Assembly: GCA_964648295.1 (NCBI GenBank)
Contig: CAZYNH010000002.1
Coordinates: 1-64,000, forward strand
Origin: UBA4055 sp964648295
GTDB taxonomy: Bacteria > UBA4055
Reading direction: 5' to 3'
Length of the DNA: 64,000 bases
The notes under the pieces were generated by a model that made no database searches, was not told where the DNA came from, and worked only from the letters and a program-made list of their open reading frames with translations. Below, in pieces: positions 53,807 to 62,924 of this stretch. The position numbers and the translations under genes are program-made. Position 1 is the first letter of the stretch. Each line of letters opens with the position of its first letter.

Positions 53807-55579
53807 CTACCCCGGAAATCTGAGCGTAAAGGTCGAGCCTTTACCGAGTTCGCTTTCGACGGTGGCTCTTCCCCTGTGCAGATTCATGATGTGCTTGACG
53901 ATCGAAAGTCCGAGCCCGGTACCGCCCTCTTTTCTGCTTCTCGATTTGTCTATGCGGTAAAAGCGTTCGAATATCTTGTCGAAATAAATGGGGTTGATGC
54001 CCTGGCCTTTGTCGGCGACCGATATGTTGACCATACTGTTGTCGAAACCGCATTTTATGATTATTTCCGAACCTTCAGGGCTGTATTTTATAGCATTGTC
54101 GGCAAGGTTTAAAAGCGCCTGTTCGATAAGCGGCTGGCTGCATCTGAAAGTTCTGTCGGACAAGATATCGGCAGTTACGGTAATTCTTTTCGCGGCGGCT
54201 TTGGGAGCGCAGATCTCTTTTACATTATTAATAATGACGGAAGCGGAAGCCTCTCCGAGATCGAACTGATCCTCTTTTTCGTCTTTTTCCAGGCTTGCGA
54301 GAGTAAGAAGGTCGTCAATAATCGAATTCAGCCTGTCAACATGCTTCTGGATAATGTTTAAGAACCTTTTCTTTTCCTCGTCCGTCTGCTCCTCGTCCAG
54401 CAATGTTTCCACAAAACCTTTTATCGATGTGAGCGGCGTTCTGAGTTCATGCGAAACATTGGCCACGAATTCGCGCCTGATGTTCTCCAGCCTCTTTATA
54501 TCGGTGATGTCGTGGATGACTATTACCGCCCCCATGGTTTTTCCGGCGTTATTATGTAAAGAACTGCCCTGAATATGAACGAAAATGTCTTTCCCCTCGA
54601 AATTGAGCTGAAGCTCTTTTTTTTCCGATACCGGCGTTCCGTTCTTAACGATCGAGGATATGAACTCCTGCACTTTCGTATTACGCACGGTTTCCTGGAT
54701 CAGCTTTCCCTGCGACATGACCGGGTCCGCGCCCACGATCCTGCACGCCGATTCGTTTATCATAAGCACCCTGTCGTTCAGATCCACCGCGATAACGCCC
54801 TCGACCATCGATCTTAAAACCGCCGACTGCTCGGAATTCCTCAATTCGAGGTTCCTGATCTTCTCCTCGAGCTCGGATGCCATAAAGTCCATAGTTTCGG
54901 AAAGCCTGCTCGTTTCTGACTGCGGATATTCCTCGATCTCTCTCGAAAAATCCCCGTTCGCGAATTTCTGGGCCTTTTCTTTCAGCCTGATAAGTGGAGA
55001 ACTTAGCCTTCTCGAAATGTAAAGGCTGACCGCGGCGAGAAGAAGGATCACGACCGTGACTATCCACATAACTTTTTTTGCGAACAGAATTATGGTCTCA
55101 GTAAAAGACATGAGCGGATATGCCGTCCTGACCACGAATTTTTTCCCGTCCGACTCGAATACCGGTAGCGCTGAATACATGAGCTCTTTTCTTAAAGTCG
55201 AGCTGAACCTGACCGACTTCCCCATCCTGCCTGAAAGCGCGGAAGATATTTCGGGCCTGGACAAATGATTTTCCATCGAGATCGCGTTTTCCCGGCTGTC
55301 GGCGAGCACTTTGCCCGTCTCATCTACGATAGTTATCCTCGTCGAAAGAGCGGATCCGTATGCGGTGACAATACTGTCGAGCCTTAGATATTCAAAATCG
55401 TCTATCCTTTCAAGATGGGCTTTTACCAATGACGCTTCGCTTATCGTTTTTTCGAAAATGAAATCCGAATAGAGCTGTTTGAAAGTTTTGACGGAGAATG
55501 CCATAATAAGCAGTCCCGATACAAGGGTAATAAACAGGAATGCGGGAAAAATACTCCAGAAAAAAGGCCTTCTTTTCAT
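53807..55579 (-). CDS. phoR: PhoR-type sensor histidine kinase
   Basis: A 590-residue kinase: N-terminal helix, periplasmic segment (about 30-165), second helix, HAMP, PAS (NSEQSAVLRSMVEGVIAVD), His-kinase A domain with the phosphorylated His in NVSHELRTPLTSIKGF, then the ATPase (NLADNAIKYSPEG and GGTGLGLSIV). The large periplasmic domain and the PAS fit PhoR. It sits 16 bp after phoB. Confidence 0.93.
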   Translation of the reverse strand: MKRRPFFWSIFPAFLFITLVSGLLIMAFSVKTFKQLYSDFIFEKTISEASLVKAHLERIDDFEYLRLDSIVTAYGSALSTRITIVDETGKVLADSRENAISMENHLSRPEISSALSGRMGKSVRFSSTLRKELMYSALPVFESDGKKFVVRTAYPLMSFTETIILFAKKVMWIVTVVILLLAAVSLYISRRLSSPLIRLKEKAQKFANGDFSREIEEYPQSETSRLSETMDFMASELEEKIRNLELRNSEQSAVLRSMVEGVIAVDLNDRVLMINESACRIVGADPVMSQGKLIQETVRNTKVQEFISSIVKNGTPVSEKKELQLNFEGKDIFVHIQGSSLHNNAGKTMGAVIVIHDITDIKRLENIRREFVANVSHELRTPLTSIKGFVETLLDEEQTDEEKKRFLNIIQKHVDRLNSIIDDLLTLASLEKDEKEDQFDLGEASASVIINNVKEICAPKAAAKRITVTADILSDRTFRCSQPLIEQALLNLADNAIKYSPEGSEIIIKCGFDNSMVNISVADKGQGINPIYFDKIFERFYRIDKSRSRKEGGTGLGLSIVKHIMNLHRGRATVESELGKGSTFTLRFPG

Positions 55580-55595
55580 AATCTGTATTCTCCCA

Positions 55596-56285
55596 TTATT
55601 TGTCCATAAATCTGTAACCGATGCCCCTTACAGTCTCGATATACCTGCCCGCATCCTTCAGTTTTTTCCTCAGACTGACCATCATCACATCCACGCTCCG
55701 GTCGGTTACCGGATAGTTCTCTCCGTGGACATTTTCCACTATCTGATAACGCGTAAAAACCCAGCCCGGCCTTCCGGCAAGAAGGTGAAGCGCCTTAAAT
55801 TCCGATGCGGTCAAAGTGATCTTCTCGCCCTTGATCTCAACCTCGTACCTGCCCGGTATTATTTTGAGGTCGTGCACGGAAATATTATCCTTTTTAATTT
55901 CCGCGGTCTGCTCGTTCCGTCTCAGAACTGCCTTGATCCTCGCCACGAGCACTTTGGGGCTGAAAGGTTTAAGAACATAATCGTCCGCTCCGATCTCGAG
56001 TCCGGTAATAATATCCGTCTCCTCGCCTTTGGCGGTCAGCATTATAACCGGAATATTCTCCGTTGACGGAGCTTTTTTCAGCTTCTTGCATATCTCCAGG
56101 CCGTCTATACCCGGAAGCATCAGGTCGAGAAGCACAAGATCGCAGGTCTCGTTCTCAATGTATTCCAGAAATTCTTCGCCGCTCCCGAAAACTTTCACCG
56201 AAAATGCGTTCTTTGTAAGATTGTAGGAAATAAGCTCCTGTATATCCTCTTCATCCTCGACCGCGAATATTCTTTCTCTCGCCAT
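55596..56285 (-). CDS. phoB: PhoB-type response regulator
   Basis: A predicted 229-residue OmpR-class regulator: receiver domain with the phosphorylated Asp in CDLVLLDLMLPGIDG and the K in VLKPFSPKVL, then a winged helix (LTASEFKALHLLAGRPGWVF, DRSVDVMMVSLRKKL). The start at 56285 (MARERIF) has GAGGTGG upstream; TTG at 56303 gives a longer form. It should activate pst, itself, the porin and perhaps the second ars pair via the Pho boxes. Confidence 0.93.
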   Translation of the reverse strand: MARERIFAVEDEEDIQELISYNLTKNAFSVKVFGSGEEFLEYIENETCDLVLLDLMLPGIDGLEICKKLKKAPSTENIPVIMLTAKGEETDIITGLEIGADDYVLKPFSPKVLVARIKAVLRRNEQTAEIKKDNISVHDLKIIPGRYEVEIKGEKITLTASEFKALHLLAGRPGWVFTRYQIVENVHGENYPVTDRSVDVMMVSLRKKLKDAGRYIETVRGIGYRFMDK

Positions 56286-56342
56286 AAAACCCACCTCTGT
56301 CAATAACGGTTATTCCGTAATATACCAAATTTGCGCCGCGAA

Positions 56343-56388
56343 TGTTAGAGGATTATTAGCCTATTATTAGATAATTGTTAGCGGTTTA
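56343..56388 (-). promoter_or_regulatory. four-unit Pho box array before phoB
   Basis: Four TTAG units at 56345, 56356, 56367 and 56378, each exactly 11 bases apart (TGTTAGAGGAT, TATTAGCCTAT, TATTAGATAAT, TGTTAGCGGTT). This is the most regular array in the window. It overlaps the end of the broken arsC. It points to autoregulation of phoBR. Confidence 0.75.
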
Positions 56389-56728
56389 ATGTTTAATAAC
56401 GAAAGGAATATTTTTCAGATCTTTTTTCAACACTTCTCCGAACTCGTTCACGATGGACTTTATCTCATCCCTAATTATACGGATCTTAGCCAGCTTTTCT
56501 TCATAAGTGCCTTCCCGCTTTTATAAATTCATAGACCGTCTTTGTTTTATTGGCCGAAATGTCTATGCCTATCTCTTTCATCGCGTCAACCACTATCGGG
56601 TTGAGTTTGCCTTCCTCAAGCCCCGCGCTTTCGGCAATTACATTTTTTATTCCGAGCGAGTTCAAGAAAGCCTCAGCCATCTGGCTTCTTGCCGAGTTGT
56701 GTATGCAGACGAAAAGTATTTTTATCAT
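56386..56728 (-). pseudogene. arsC: second arsC, inactivated by internal deletion and frameshift
   Basis: The N-terminal 75 residues (MIKILFVCIHNSARSQMAEA) match the intact arsC at 39330 closely up to EFIKAG. The frame then stops (TGA), while homology resumes in another frame as EGTYEEKLAKIRIIRDEIKS and runs to a stop at 56386. Comparison shows about 35 residues lost, including the whole VCDATSGERCP redox segment, so no functional reductase can be made. Read-through of the TGA as Sec is ruled out because the frame behind it has no homology. The ribosome site and the upstream repeats are still intact. Confidence 0.9.
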
Positions 56729-56762
56729 CGGACACTCCTTTTGCGTTAACTTACGAAACGAA

Positions 56763-56790
56763 TGTTAGCATAAGATTAGAATTTTGTTAG
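56763..56790 (-). promoter_or_regulatory. predicted Pho box before the broken arsC
   Basis: TTAG at 56765, 56776 and 56787, each 11 bases apart, between the broken acr3 stop (56791) and the broken arsC start (56728). Same unit and phase as the arrays before phoB and pstS. Confidence 0.65.
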
Positions 56791-57837
56791 TTATTTCAGG
56801 CTATGCGCTTCATTGGAAAACCAGCTTTTAGTTCTGTTGGCGATCCTGACCAGGCTGAGCATGACGGGAACTTCGACGAATACTCCGACTATTGTGGCCA
56901 GTACGACCGGGGAAGACGGACCGAAAAGCGAAATGGCTACGGCCACCGCAAGTTCAAAGAAATTCGATGCCCCGATCATTCCTCCCGGAGCGGCGATGTT
57001 ATGGCAGAGCTTCCACTTTTTCCCCAGAGGTAGGCGATGAAAAATATCAGATAGGTCTGAAGGCTCAAAGGGACAGCGATCAGGATTATATGAAGCGGGT
57101 TTGAAAGTATGACATCGCCCTGGAACGAGAATATGAGAACGAGAGTCAGAAGAAGCCCGATTATGGTGATGTTGTTGAATTTTGTAATGAACTTCGTGTT
57201 GAAATAATCTTCGCCTTTGGCTTTGATGACATGAGTTCTCGTATAAATACCGCCGGCGAGGGGAATGACGACGAACAGCACGACAGAGAGGAGCAGAATT
57301 CCCCACGGGATGCTTATCCCGCCGATACCGAGGAGCAGCGCAACAATGGGTGTGCAGGCTAGCAGGATGATCAGGTCATTGGTCGTCACCTGAACGACCG
57401 TGTAGGCGGGGTTTCCATTCGTCAAATGGCTCCAGACGAACGCCATGGCCGTACACGGCGCGGCTCCGAGAAGTATCGAGCCGGCGAGATAGTCCTTCGC
57501 GACAGGGCTTTAAAAACCACGAAGAAGAACAGCCATGCATGCCGAACATAGTGAACGGCTTTATAAGCCAGTTGACCGCCCATGTAATATAAAGCCCGTG
57601 CGGATTTTTACCCACATTCTTTATGCTCGCGAAGTCAACTTTCATCATCATCGGGTAGATCATCAGCCAGATCAGGACGGCGATCGGAATGCTCACCCTT
57701 TCATACTCGAACCTGCCCAGAAATTCGGGAATACCCGGCAGGAATTTTCCTATCAAAACACCGGCAGCCATGCACAGGATCACCCATACCGTCAGATAGT
57801 GCTCGAAAAAGCTTATGCCGCTTTTATTTTCTTTCAT
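56791..57837 (-). pseudogene. acr3: second acr3, with at least two frameshifts
   Basis: The start MKENKSGISFFEHYLTVWV matches intact acr3 to about PFTMFG. Then the frame shifts and about eight residues around PFISPALA are lost. A second frame carries the active Cys segment (GAAPCTAMAFVWSHL) to about IAYLWGK, and a third frame carries KLCHNIAAPGGMIGASN to the end. With at least two lesions and a broken arsC beside it, decay is more likely than sequencing error, but reads should confirm. A ribosome site is hard to see. Confidence 0.88.
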
Positions 57838-57977
57838 ATTTTAACCTGTTTTTATTCTGAAAAATAAAAATATTCAACAAATATGCAAATATTAAATACT
57901 TACAGCGCTTTTAGCACCCGATTTTGTCCATTAAGCCATAGTTATAAATATATATAATCATCAATGTACAGTCCGAT

Positions 57978-58001
57978 AAAAAAACCCGGCATTAAACCGG
58001 G
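57978..58001 (-). terminator. intrinsic terminator downstream of the porin gene
   Basis: On the minus strand CCCGG, a seven-base loop, CCGGG, then TTTTTTT (57984-57978). It ends the porin transcript about 90 bases after the stop codon. Confidence 0.75.
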
Positions 58002-58012
58002 GCTATATTAAA

Positions 58013-58088
58013 TCAGGCTTCTTTCCGGCGGCTCCGGCCTATCCTGCGCTAGTAGGAGGTCTAAGGAAAGAGCCGCTTCTTTGCCTGA
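58013..58088. other. nested, mutually exclusive hairpins in the porin 3' region
   Basis: TCAGGC (58013-58018) pairs with GCCTGA (58083-58088) and GCGGCTC (58028-58034) with GAGCCGC (58070-58076). CTTTCC (58021-58026) can instead pair with GGAAAG (58065-58070). The alternatives compete around base 58070. The segment precedes the terminator on the minus strand. It could be a small RNA, a stabilizing 3' end or a repeat element. Confidence 0.45.
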
Positions 58089-58091
58089 AGA

Positions 58092-59477
58092 TCAGAATCT
58101 TATTTTTGAGACCAGTCCGACTCTCATCTGTGAATCTTCGGTATCAGAACCTTTTGTAGTTGCCGGTCCGGGCATGAACATAGCGAAATACGGTTCGAGA
58201 GAAAGTTTCTCAAAAGCTGTTATTTTTGAGCTTAGAGAAATCTCCATTCCGAGGTTGGTGTCTTTCTGATCCTTGCCGTCTTTATCTTTGTATTCAACAT
58301 CTTCTGTAGTCATCCCCATTCCAAAGGCGCCGCCTAATGATATATTGTCGTTTACCGCATACATAGCTGTAACAGTCGGAAGCATAATTCCGTGTGATCC
58401 TGTATTGATAAGACTATACGAGGTAAAATCGTTAATACCGTATCCTATCATCTGAGTACCATTGCTGTATTTGTTTTTATAAGGCTTCCAGAAATCCACT
58501 TTGTCTTCATCACCCGGCGCGTAGGCAAAATTCACACCGATTTTCAGTGTTTTAGTAGCTTCTATATCCGATTTTAAGCTTAATACCATTCCTGAACCGT
58601 TATCAACGCTTTCCTTGAGCTTATCTGCCGCAGCCTCATCAACCTTAATGTCTTTTCCGACCGCTTCATATTCAGCGCTTCTCATATTATATGAAAGCAT
58701 CGCCTGTACGGAAACCATTTTGAACTTGCCTTTCATGTATGGGGACAGCCACACATTGGTCGTGTTTTTGTTCACATAGTCTTTTCCGCCAAATGTATAA
58801 CCTGCGGAATTGAGAGTGTCTGCGGCAGCGTCATGAGCCTGAGTTTTAATCTCGGCAAGGCCGTAGAATCCGGCAGCGACATCGGGTGTTATTTTATATA
58901 ACGCGTCAATGTTGAACAACCTTTCGGCAAAGCTGTATGTTTTTTCGTTTATATTTTTTTCGCTTACATCCTCTTTAGGCAGGTAATAAGCTATATCATA
59001 GAACAGTTCATTGTATCTGCCCGTATACTTGATGCCGGCTATATCGTCCTCGAATATCAGTGACTGAGGGTCTTTATGGCCCATTATACCGAACCTGAGC
59101 ATGGCGTCGTGGATAGGCGCGATGTTCTGCTTTTCAGTGAACTTAATATCAAGATAGGCGTTCTTTAGCTCGACAATTATCTTGTCGGCGCCTATACCGC
59201 CGCCTTTTGTGACATTGCCGAACGGGATATCGCCGATCTCAAAAATGAACTGGCCGGAGAGAAATTTGTTTGCCTCATAACCGAACCACGGCCTTAATCG
59301 CATATCGGTGTACCTGAACATTGTTTGAGTATCGGCGTCCCATGTTGTTTTCATGGTGTAGCTTTCCATTCTTCCAACGAATTCAACTCCGCTTTTAAAC
59401 TGCGCGTTGGCGGAATAAACCAGAGCCGCGAGCATTATTGTCATTCCGATCTTCATTAGGATTTTTGTTTTTTTCAT
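58092..59477 (-). CDS. outer-membrane beta-barrel porin, Pho-regulated
   Basis: A predicted 461-residue protein starting MKKTKILMKIGMTIMLAALV, with a signal peptide cut after SANA. The mature part alternates polar and hydrophobic residues in many predicted strands and ends MRVGLVSKIRF, the C-terminal Phe of outer-membrane barrels. The start at 59477 follows GGAGG; the upstream frame from 59522 is not used. A row of 11-base-phased boxes precedes it, so it is probably a phosphate-starvation porin, analogous to OprP/PhoE in role. Sequence homology to those was not recognized. Confidence 0.75.
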   Translation of the reverse strand: MKKTKILMKIGMTIMLAALVYSANAQFKSGVEFVGRMESYTMKTTWDADTQTMFRYTDMRLRPWFGYEANKFLSGQFIFEIGDIPFGNVTKGGGIGADKIIVELKNAYLDIKFTEKQNIAPIHDAMLRFGIMGHKDPQSLIFEDDIAGIKYTGRYNELFYDIAYYLPKEDVSEKNINEKTYSFAERLFNIDALYKITPDVAAGFYGLAEIKTQAHDAAADTLNSAGYTFGGKDYVNKNTTNVWLSPYMKGKFKMVSVQAMLSYNMRSAEYEAVGKDIKVDEAAADKLKESVDNGSGMVLSLKSDIEATKTLKIGVNFAYAPGDEDKVDFWKPYKNKYSNGTQMIGYGINDFTSYSLINTGSHGIMLPTVTAMYAVNDNISLGGAFGMGMTTEDVEYKDKDGKDQKDTNLGMEISLSSKITAFEKLSLEPYFAMFMPGPATTKGSDTEDSQMRVGLVSKIRF

Positions 59478-59522
59478 GTCATTCCTCCTTGTTTGATTTT
59501 TGTATGAAATATCACCCCGCAA

Positions 59523-59563
59523 TGTTAGGAAAAAACTATGATAAGATTAAAATTTGGTTAGAA
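59523..59563 (-). promoter_or_regulatory. predicted Pho box before the porin gene
   Basis: TTAG at 59525, TTAA at 59547 and TTAG at 59558 fall on an 11-base grid, with a degenerate CTAT at 59536 filling the remaining position. Same sequence logic as the arrays at 56345 and 56765. Confidence 0.55.
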
Positions 59564-59705
59564 ATGTTAACGGTTTTTAATTATCTGTAAAAACATCTGT
59601 TAAAAAAAATCTTGATTTTATCAGAGAAATGAGTTAAAATCGAAATCTGCGGTCACATGCCCGCGAACATAAATAAAGATTATTAATTTAAATAGCGGAG
59701 GAATA

Positions 59706-59924
59706 ATGGCGATAAAAGGATTTATCGAGGTTGACATCCAGAAATGCAAAGGCTGTCAGCTGTGCGCGACCGTGTGCCCAAAAAGCGTTATCGGTTACAG
59801 CAAAGTCACGAACGATAAAGGGTATTACTACGCGATCATGGTCAATGAGGACTGTATCGGTTGCGGGAACTGCGGTCTGATGTGCCCGGACAGTGTAATC
59901 ACTGTTTACAGAGCTAAAAAATAA
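59706..59924 (+). CDS. 2-oxoacid:ferredoxin oxidoreductase, delta (ferredoxin) subunit
   Basis: A 72-residue 2[4Fe-4S] ferredoxin: CKGCQLCATVCP and CIGCGNCGLMCP. It carries electrons from the TPP subunit to ferredoxin. It heads a four-gene operon (delta, alpha, beta, gamma) in which the 2-oxoacid is oxidized to an acyl-CoA and CO2. GGAGG supports the ATG at 59706. Confidence 0.92.
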   Translation: MAIKGFIEVDIQKCKGCQLCATVCPKSVIGYSKVTNDKGYYYAIMVNEDCIGCGNCGLMCPDSVITVYRAKK

Positions 59925-59949
59925 TAAATTTTATAAACGGAGGTCAAAA

Positions 59950-61014
59950 TTGGCTGAAAAATATCTGATGAAGGGCAACGAAGCTCTCGCCGAGGCCGCC
60001 ATAAGGGCAGGGATAGACGGGTACTTCGGTTATCCGATAACCCCCCAGAGCGAGGTGCTTGAGTACTTCTCAAAATGGCTTCCCAGAAAAGGGATCGCTT
60101 ATGTGCAGGCGGAAAGCGAAGTGTCGGCGATTAATATGGTATACGGTGCAGGTGCATGCGGAAAAAGAGTTATGACCACTACATCGTCGCCGGGATTTTC
60201 ACTGATGCAGGAGGGCGTGTCCTATATAGCATGTGCCCAGATACCCTGCGTGCTTGTAAATGTTCAGAGAGGCGGACCGGGACTGGGAACGATACAGCCT
60301 TCACAGGGTGATTATTTTCAGGCTACAAAAGGCGGAGGTCACGGTGATTACAGGCTGATAGTGCTTACACCCAATTCCGTTCAGGAGCAGGCCGACATGG
60401 TCTATAAGGCTTTCGACCTGTCCGAAAAATATCTTAATCCCGTACTGATCCTGTCTGACGGAGCTTTGGGGCAGATGATGGAAGCTGTCGAGTTCAAGGA
60501 TGATTATAAAAAACCCGCGTTCGATACAAAATGGGCGACCGACGGAAAGATAAATGAGAGGGGCGGAAAGACTATTCAGATGACATCTCTTTTCATAGAG
60601 CCCGAAAGAATGGAGGCCAAAAACTTTGAGCTTCAGGCAAAATACAAGCTGATCGAAGAGAATGAAGTAGATTACGAACTTTACCACATGGAAGACGCCG
60701 AGATAGGATTTATAGCTTACGGACTGTCTTCGAGAATAGCAAAGAAAGCCGTTGATATCGCCAGAGAGCAGGGACTTAAAGTCGGTCTTATCAGACCGAA
60801 GACCGTTTGGCCTTTCCCTAAAAAAGTAATCAGTGATTATTCAAAGAAAGTCAAAGCCTATCTCTCTATTGAAATGAGCGTGGGTCAGATGATCGAGGAT
60901 GTCAAGCTGGCTGTTGAATGCAAAATACCTGTCGAACACTACGGAAAAACGGGCGGGATCGTTCTTTCAACGGATGAAATTATTGCCAAAGCGAAAGAGA
61001 TGCTTGGTAAATGA
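59950..61014 (+). CDS. vorB: 2-oxoacid:ferredoxin oxidoreductase, alpha subunit (VorB-like)
   Basis: A 354-residue subunit starting at TTG with GGAGGT upstream. The opening MKGNEALAEAAIRAG, the YPITPQSEVLEYFSKWLP motif and the QRGGPGLGTIQPSQGDYFQ segment are those annotated as VorB (3-methyl-2-oxobutanoate:ferredoxin oxidoreductase), but KorA-type 2-oxoglutarate enzymes look alike, so the substrate (branched-chain 2-oxoacids or 2-oxoglutarate) is not settled. Confidence 0.9.
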   Translation: MAEKYLMKGNEALAEAAIRAGIDGYFGYPITPQSEVLEYFSKWLPRKGIAYVQAESEVSAINMVYGAGACGKRVMTTTSSPGFSLMQEGVSYIACAQIPCVLVNVQRGGPGLGTIQPSQGDYFQATKGGGHGDYRLIVLTPNSVQEQADMVYKAFDLSEKYLNPVLILSDGALGQMMEAVEFKDDYKKPAFDTKWATDGKINERGGKTIQMTSLFIEPERMEAKNFELQAKYKLIEENEVDYELYHMEDAEIGFIAYGLSSRIAKKAVDIAREQGLKVGLIRPKTVWPFPKKVISDYSKKVKAYLSIEMSVGQMIEDVKLAVECKIPVEHYGKTGGIVLSTDEIIAKAKEMLGK

Positions 61015-61047
61015 TCGTGATTAACTTTAAAACAGGAGCTTATAATA

Positions 61048-61824
61048 ATGAGTGATACAATTACTAAGAACGGGCAGGAATTCGAAGTAGTCTGGAAAAA
61101 GCCTAATCTTCAGCCCAAAGACATGCACTACTGCCCCGGATGCGCCCACGGTACTCTCGAGAAGCTTATTCAGGAAGTCATTGACGAGAAAGGTATCCGT
61201 GAGCGTATAATCGGAGTGGCGCCGGTAGGTTGCGCGGTGTTCGCTTACGACTACATAAACTGCGATATGCAGGAAGCCGCCCACGGAAGAGCGTGCGCCC
61301 TCGCGACAGGCATTTCCAGGGTATTACCGGATCACGCAGTTTTCACTATACAGGGTGACGGCGACCTTGCCTCCATCGGGCTGGCCGAAACACTTCACGC
61401 CTGCAACAGAGGCGAGAATATTATAATATTCTTCTACAACAACGCGATATACGGAATGACCGGCGGCCAGATGGCTCCCACGACTCTTCCCGGCCAGGTA
61501 ACCGCATCGTCGCCTGACGGAAGAGACTGCAAGCTTTCTGGAATGCCTTTAAAAGTCGCCGATATAGTCAAGGATTTCGACGGAACCTGCTATGTTACAA
61601 GGCAGGCTGCCAATAACGCGGTTAATGTCAGAAAACTCAAAAAAGCGATCGAGAAAGCGATCGACAATTCTCTCAACAAGAGAGGAACATCGTTCGTTGA
61701 ACTGGTCGGAAACTGTCCGTCGGGATGGAAAATGACGCCTGTTGATTCCTACAAATGGTGGGAGGAGAACATGATGAAATTCTATCCGCTCGGAGATCTA
61801 AAAACTGAAGGAGGGATAAAATAA
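61048..61824 (+). CDS. 2-oxoacid:ferredoxin oxidoreductase, beta (TPP) subunit
   Basis: A 258-residue TPP-binding subunit: CPGCAHG near the start (an Fe-S ligand pair), then the TPP motif GDGDLASIGLAETLHAC ending with FFYNNAIYGMTGGQMAPTT. A further Cys in NCPSGW completes the 4Fe-4S set. It catalyzes decarboxylation. The next gene starts on its last base. Confidence 0.92.
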   Translation: MSDTITKNGQEFEVVWKKPNLQPKDMHYCPGCAHGTLEKLIQEVIDEKGIRERIIGVAPVGCAVFAYDYINCDMQEAAHGRACALATGISRVLPDHAVFTIQGDGDLASIGLAETLHACNRGENIIIFFYNNAIYGMTGGQMAPTTLPGQVTASSPDGRDCKLSGMPLKVADIVKDFDGTCYVTRQAANNAVNVRKLKKAIEKAIDNSLNKRGTSFVELVGNCPSGWKMTPVDSYKWWEENMMKFYPLGDLKTEGGIK

Positions 61825-62369
61825 TGCTACAGGAAGTTATGTTTTCAGGATTTGGCGGACAGGGCGTTTTAACTATAGCGAAAAATCTTTCCTATACCGC
61901 TATGATAGAAGGAAAAGAGACCTGCTGGATGCCAACTTACGGACCGGAAATGAGGGGCGGGACATGCGGATGTACGGTTTCTGTAAGTGACAACCCGGTA
62001 AGTTCTCCGATACTAGAAAGATACAGTACGGTAGTGGCTCTGAACCAGCCTTCGCTTAATAAATACGAACCAAAAGTTAAACCGGGCGGGATCCTTATAT
62101 GGGAATCGACCAACATCCATAACGGACCCAAAAGAACGGATATAAAGACCGTCGCGATACCTGCTTATGATGAAGCCAACAAGCTTGGAAATCCTCTTAT
62201 GATGGGAATGATCCTTCTTGGGGCTTTTATCCAGAAAACAGGGGCTATCAGCATTGACGGTGTACTGAGCGGGCTTAAAAAGACATTACCTGAGAGAAGG
62301 CATAATCTGATACCGCTCAACGAGCAGGCTTTAAAAAGAGGGTATGAACTGGCTGAAGCTATCAAGTAA
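61824..62369 (+). CDS. 2-oxoacid:ferredoxin oxidoreductase, gamma subunit
   Basis: A 181-residue subunit with the family opening EVMFSGFGGQGVLTIAKNL and the conserved TYGPEMRGGTCGCTVSVSD. It forms part of the CoA-binding interface. It ends the operon; a strong terminator follows at 62378. Confidence 0.92.
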   Translation: MLQEVMFSGFGGQGVLTIAKNLSYTAMIEGKETCWMPTYGPEMRGGTCGCTVSVSDNPVSSPILERYSTVVALNQPSLNKYEPKVKPGGILIWESTNIHNGPKRTDIKTVAIPAYDEANKLGNPLMMGMILLGAFIQKTGAISIDGVLSGLKKTLPERRHNLIPLNEQALKRGYELAEAIK

Positions 62370-62377
62370 TTTTGTTT

Positions 62378-62400
62378 GGGGCGCTTGCGCCCCTTTTTTT
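62378..62400 (+). terminator. intrinsic terminator of the oxidoreductase operon
   Basis: Perfect GGGGCGC / GCGCCCC stem with a two-base loop (62378-62393), then eight T. Nine bases after the stop codon. Confidence 0.95.
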
Positions 62401-62500
62401 TGATGGAATGAAAAAGTAATTGGCTTGCTTTTATATAATTCGTAATTGACTTGCGGGCGTATTTTATTTACTTTTCAGTCAAAGAATTATGGGGTTTAAC

Positions 62501-62923
62501 ATGTACTTGAAGATCGTATTGGCTGCGTTAGTTTTAATGATGTTAATAAGCTGCAGTTCCGGTTTCAGGCCGGCCGACAAGAATATGCGCGATGTTAACT
62601 GCGGCAGGGCATATACGCAGGTGGAAGCCCAGGAGCTTGTTCTTGAGAGCCTAAAGTGGATGTTTAAAAATTATGATACCGCCAAGATCGAATTTACAGA
62701 TATCAAAAAGGGCTACATTGATTTTGAGATCGGGAACAGCGTAATTTTCGGTTATTCGATAAATGCGATAATCAACACGAAGAATGTCGAAGGTGTGTAT
62801 GCCGGAGACAGGACTCATCTTTTCTTTATCAGGGACGGCCGCGTATATTACAACTACACGAAACCGCATACCAAGCTCAAGAAAGCTTACTGGGTGGAAG
62901 TAAGACCCGATATTTCTGAATAG
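62501..62923 (+). CDS. small lipoprotein, function unknown
   Basis: A predicted 140-residue lipoprotein starting MYLKIVLAALVLMMLISC, with lipobox LISC. The start at 62501 has GGGG six bases upstream; an ATG at 62489 overlaps that site. The mature region (TQVEAQELVLESLKWMF, then VYAGDRTHLFFIRDGRVYYNY) looks like a small alpha/beta envelope protein. No family recognized. Confidence 0.65.
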   Translation: MYLKIVLAALVLMMLISCSSGFRPADKNMRDVNCGRAYTQVEAQELVLESLKWMFKNYDTAKIEFTDIKKGYIDFEIGNSVIFGYSINAIINTKNVEGVYAGDRTHLFFIRDGRVYYNYTKPHTKLKKAYWVEVRPDISE

Positions 62924-62924
62924 G

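Noticed and set aside
56500..56510. Possible selenocysteine at the TGA inside the second arsC
   Set aside because: After the TGA the homology does not continue in the same frame. It resumes in another frame with a gap of about 35 residues.
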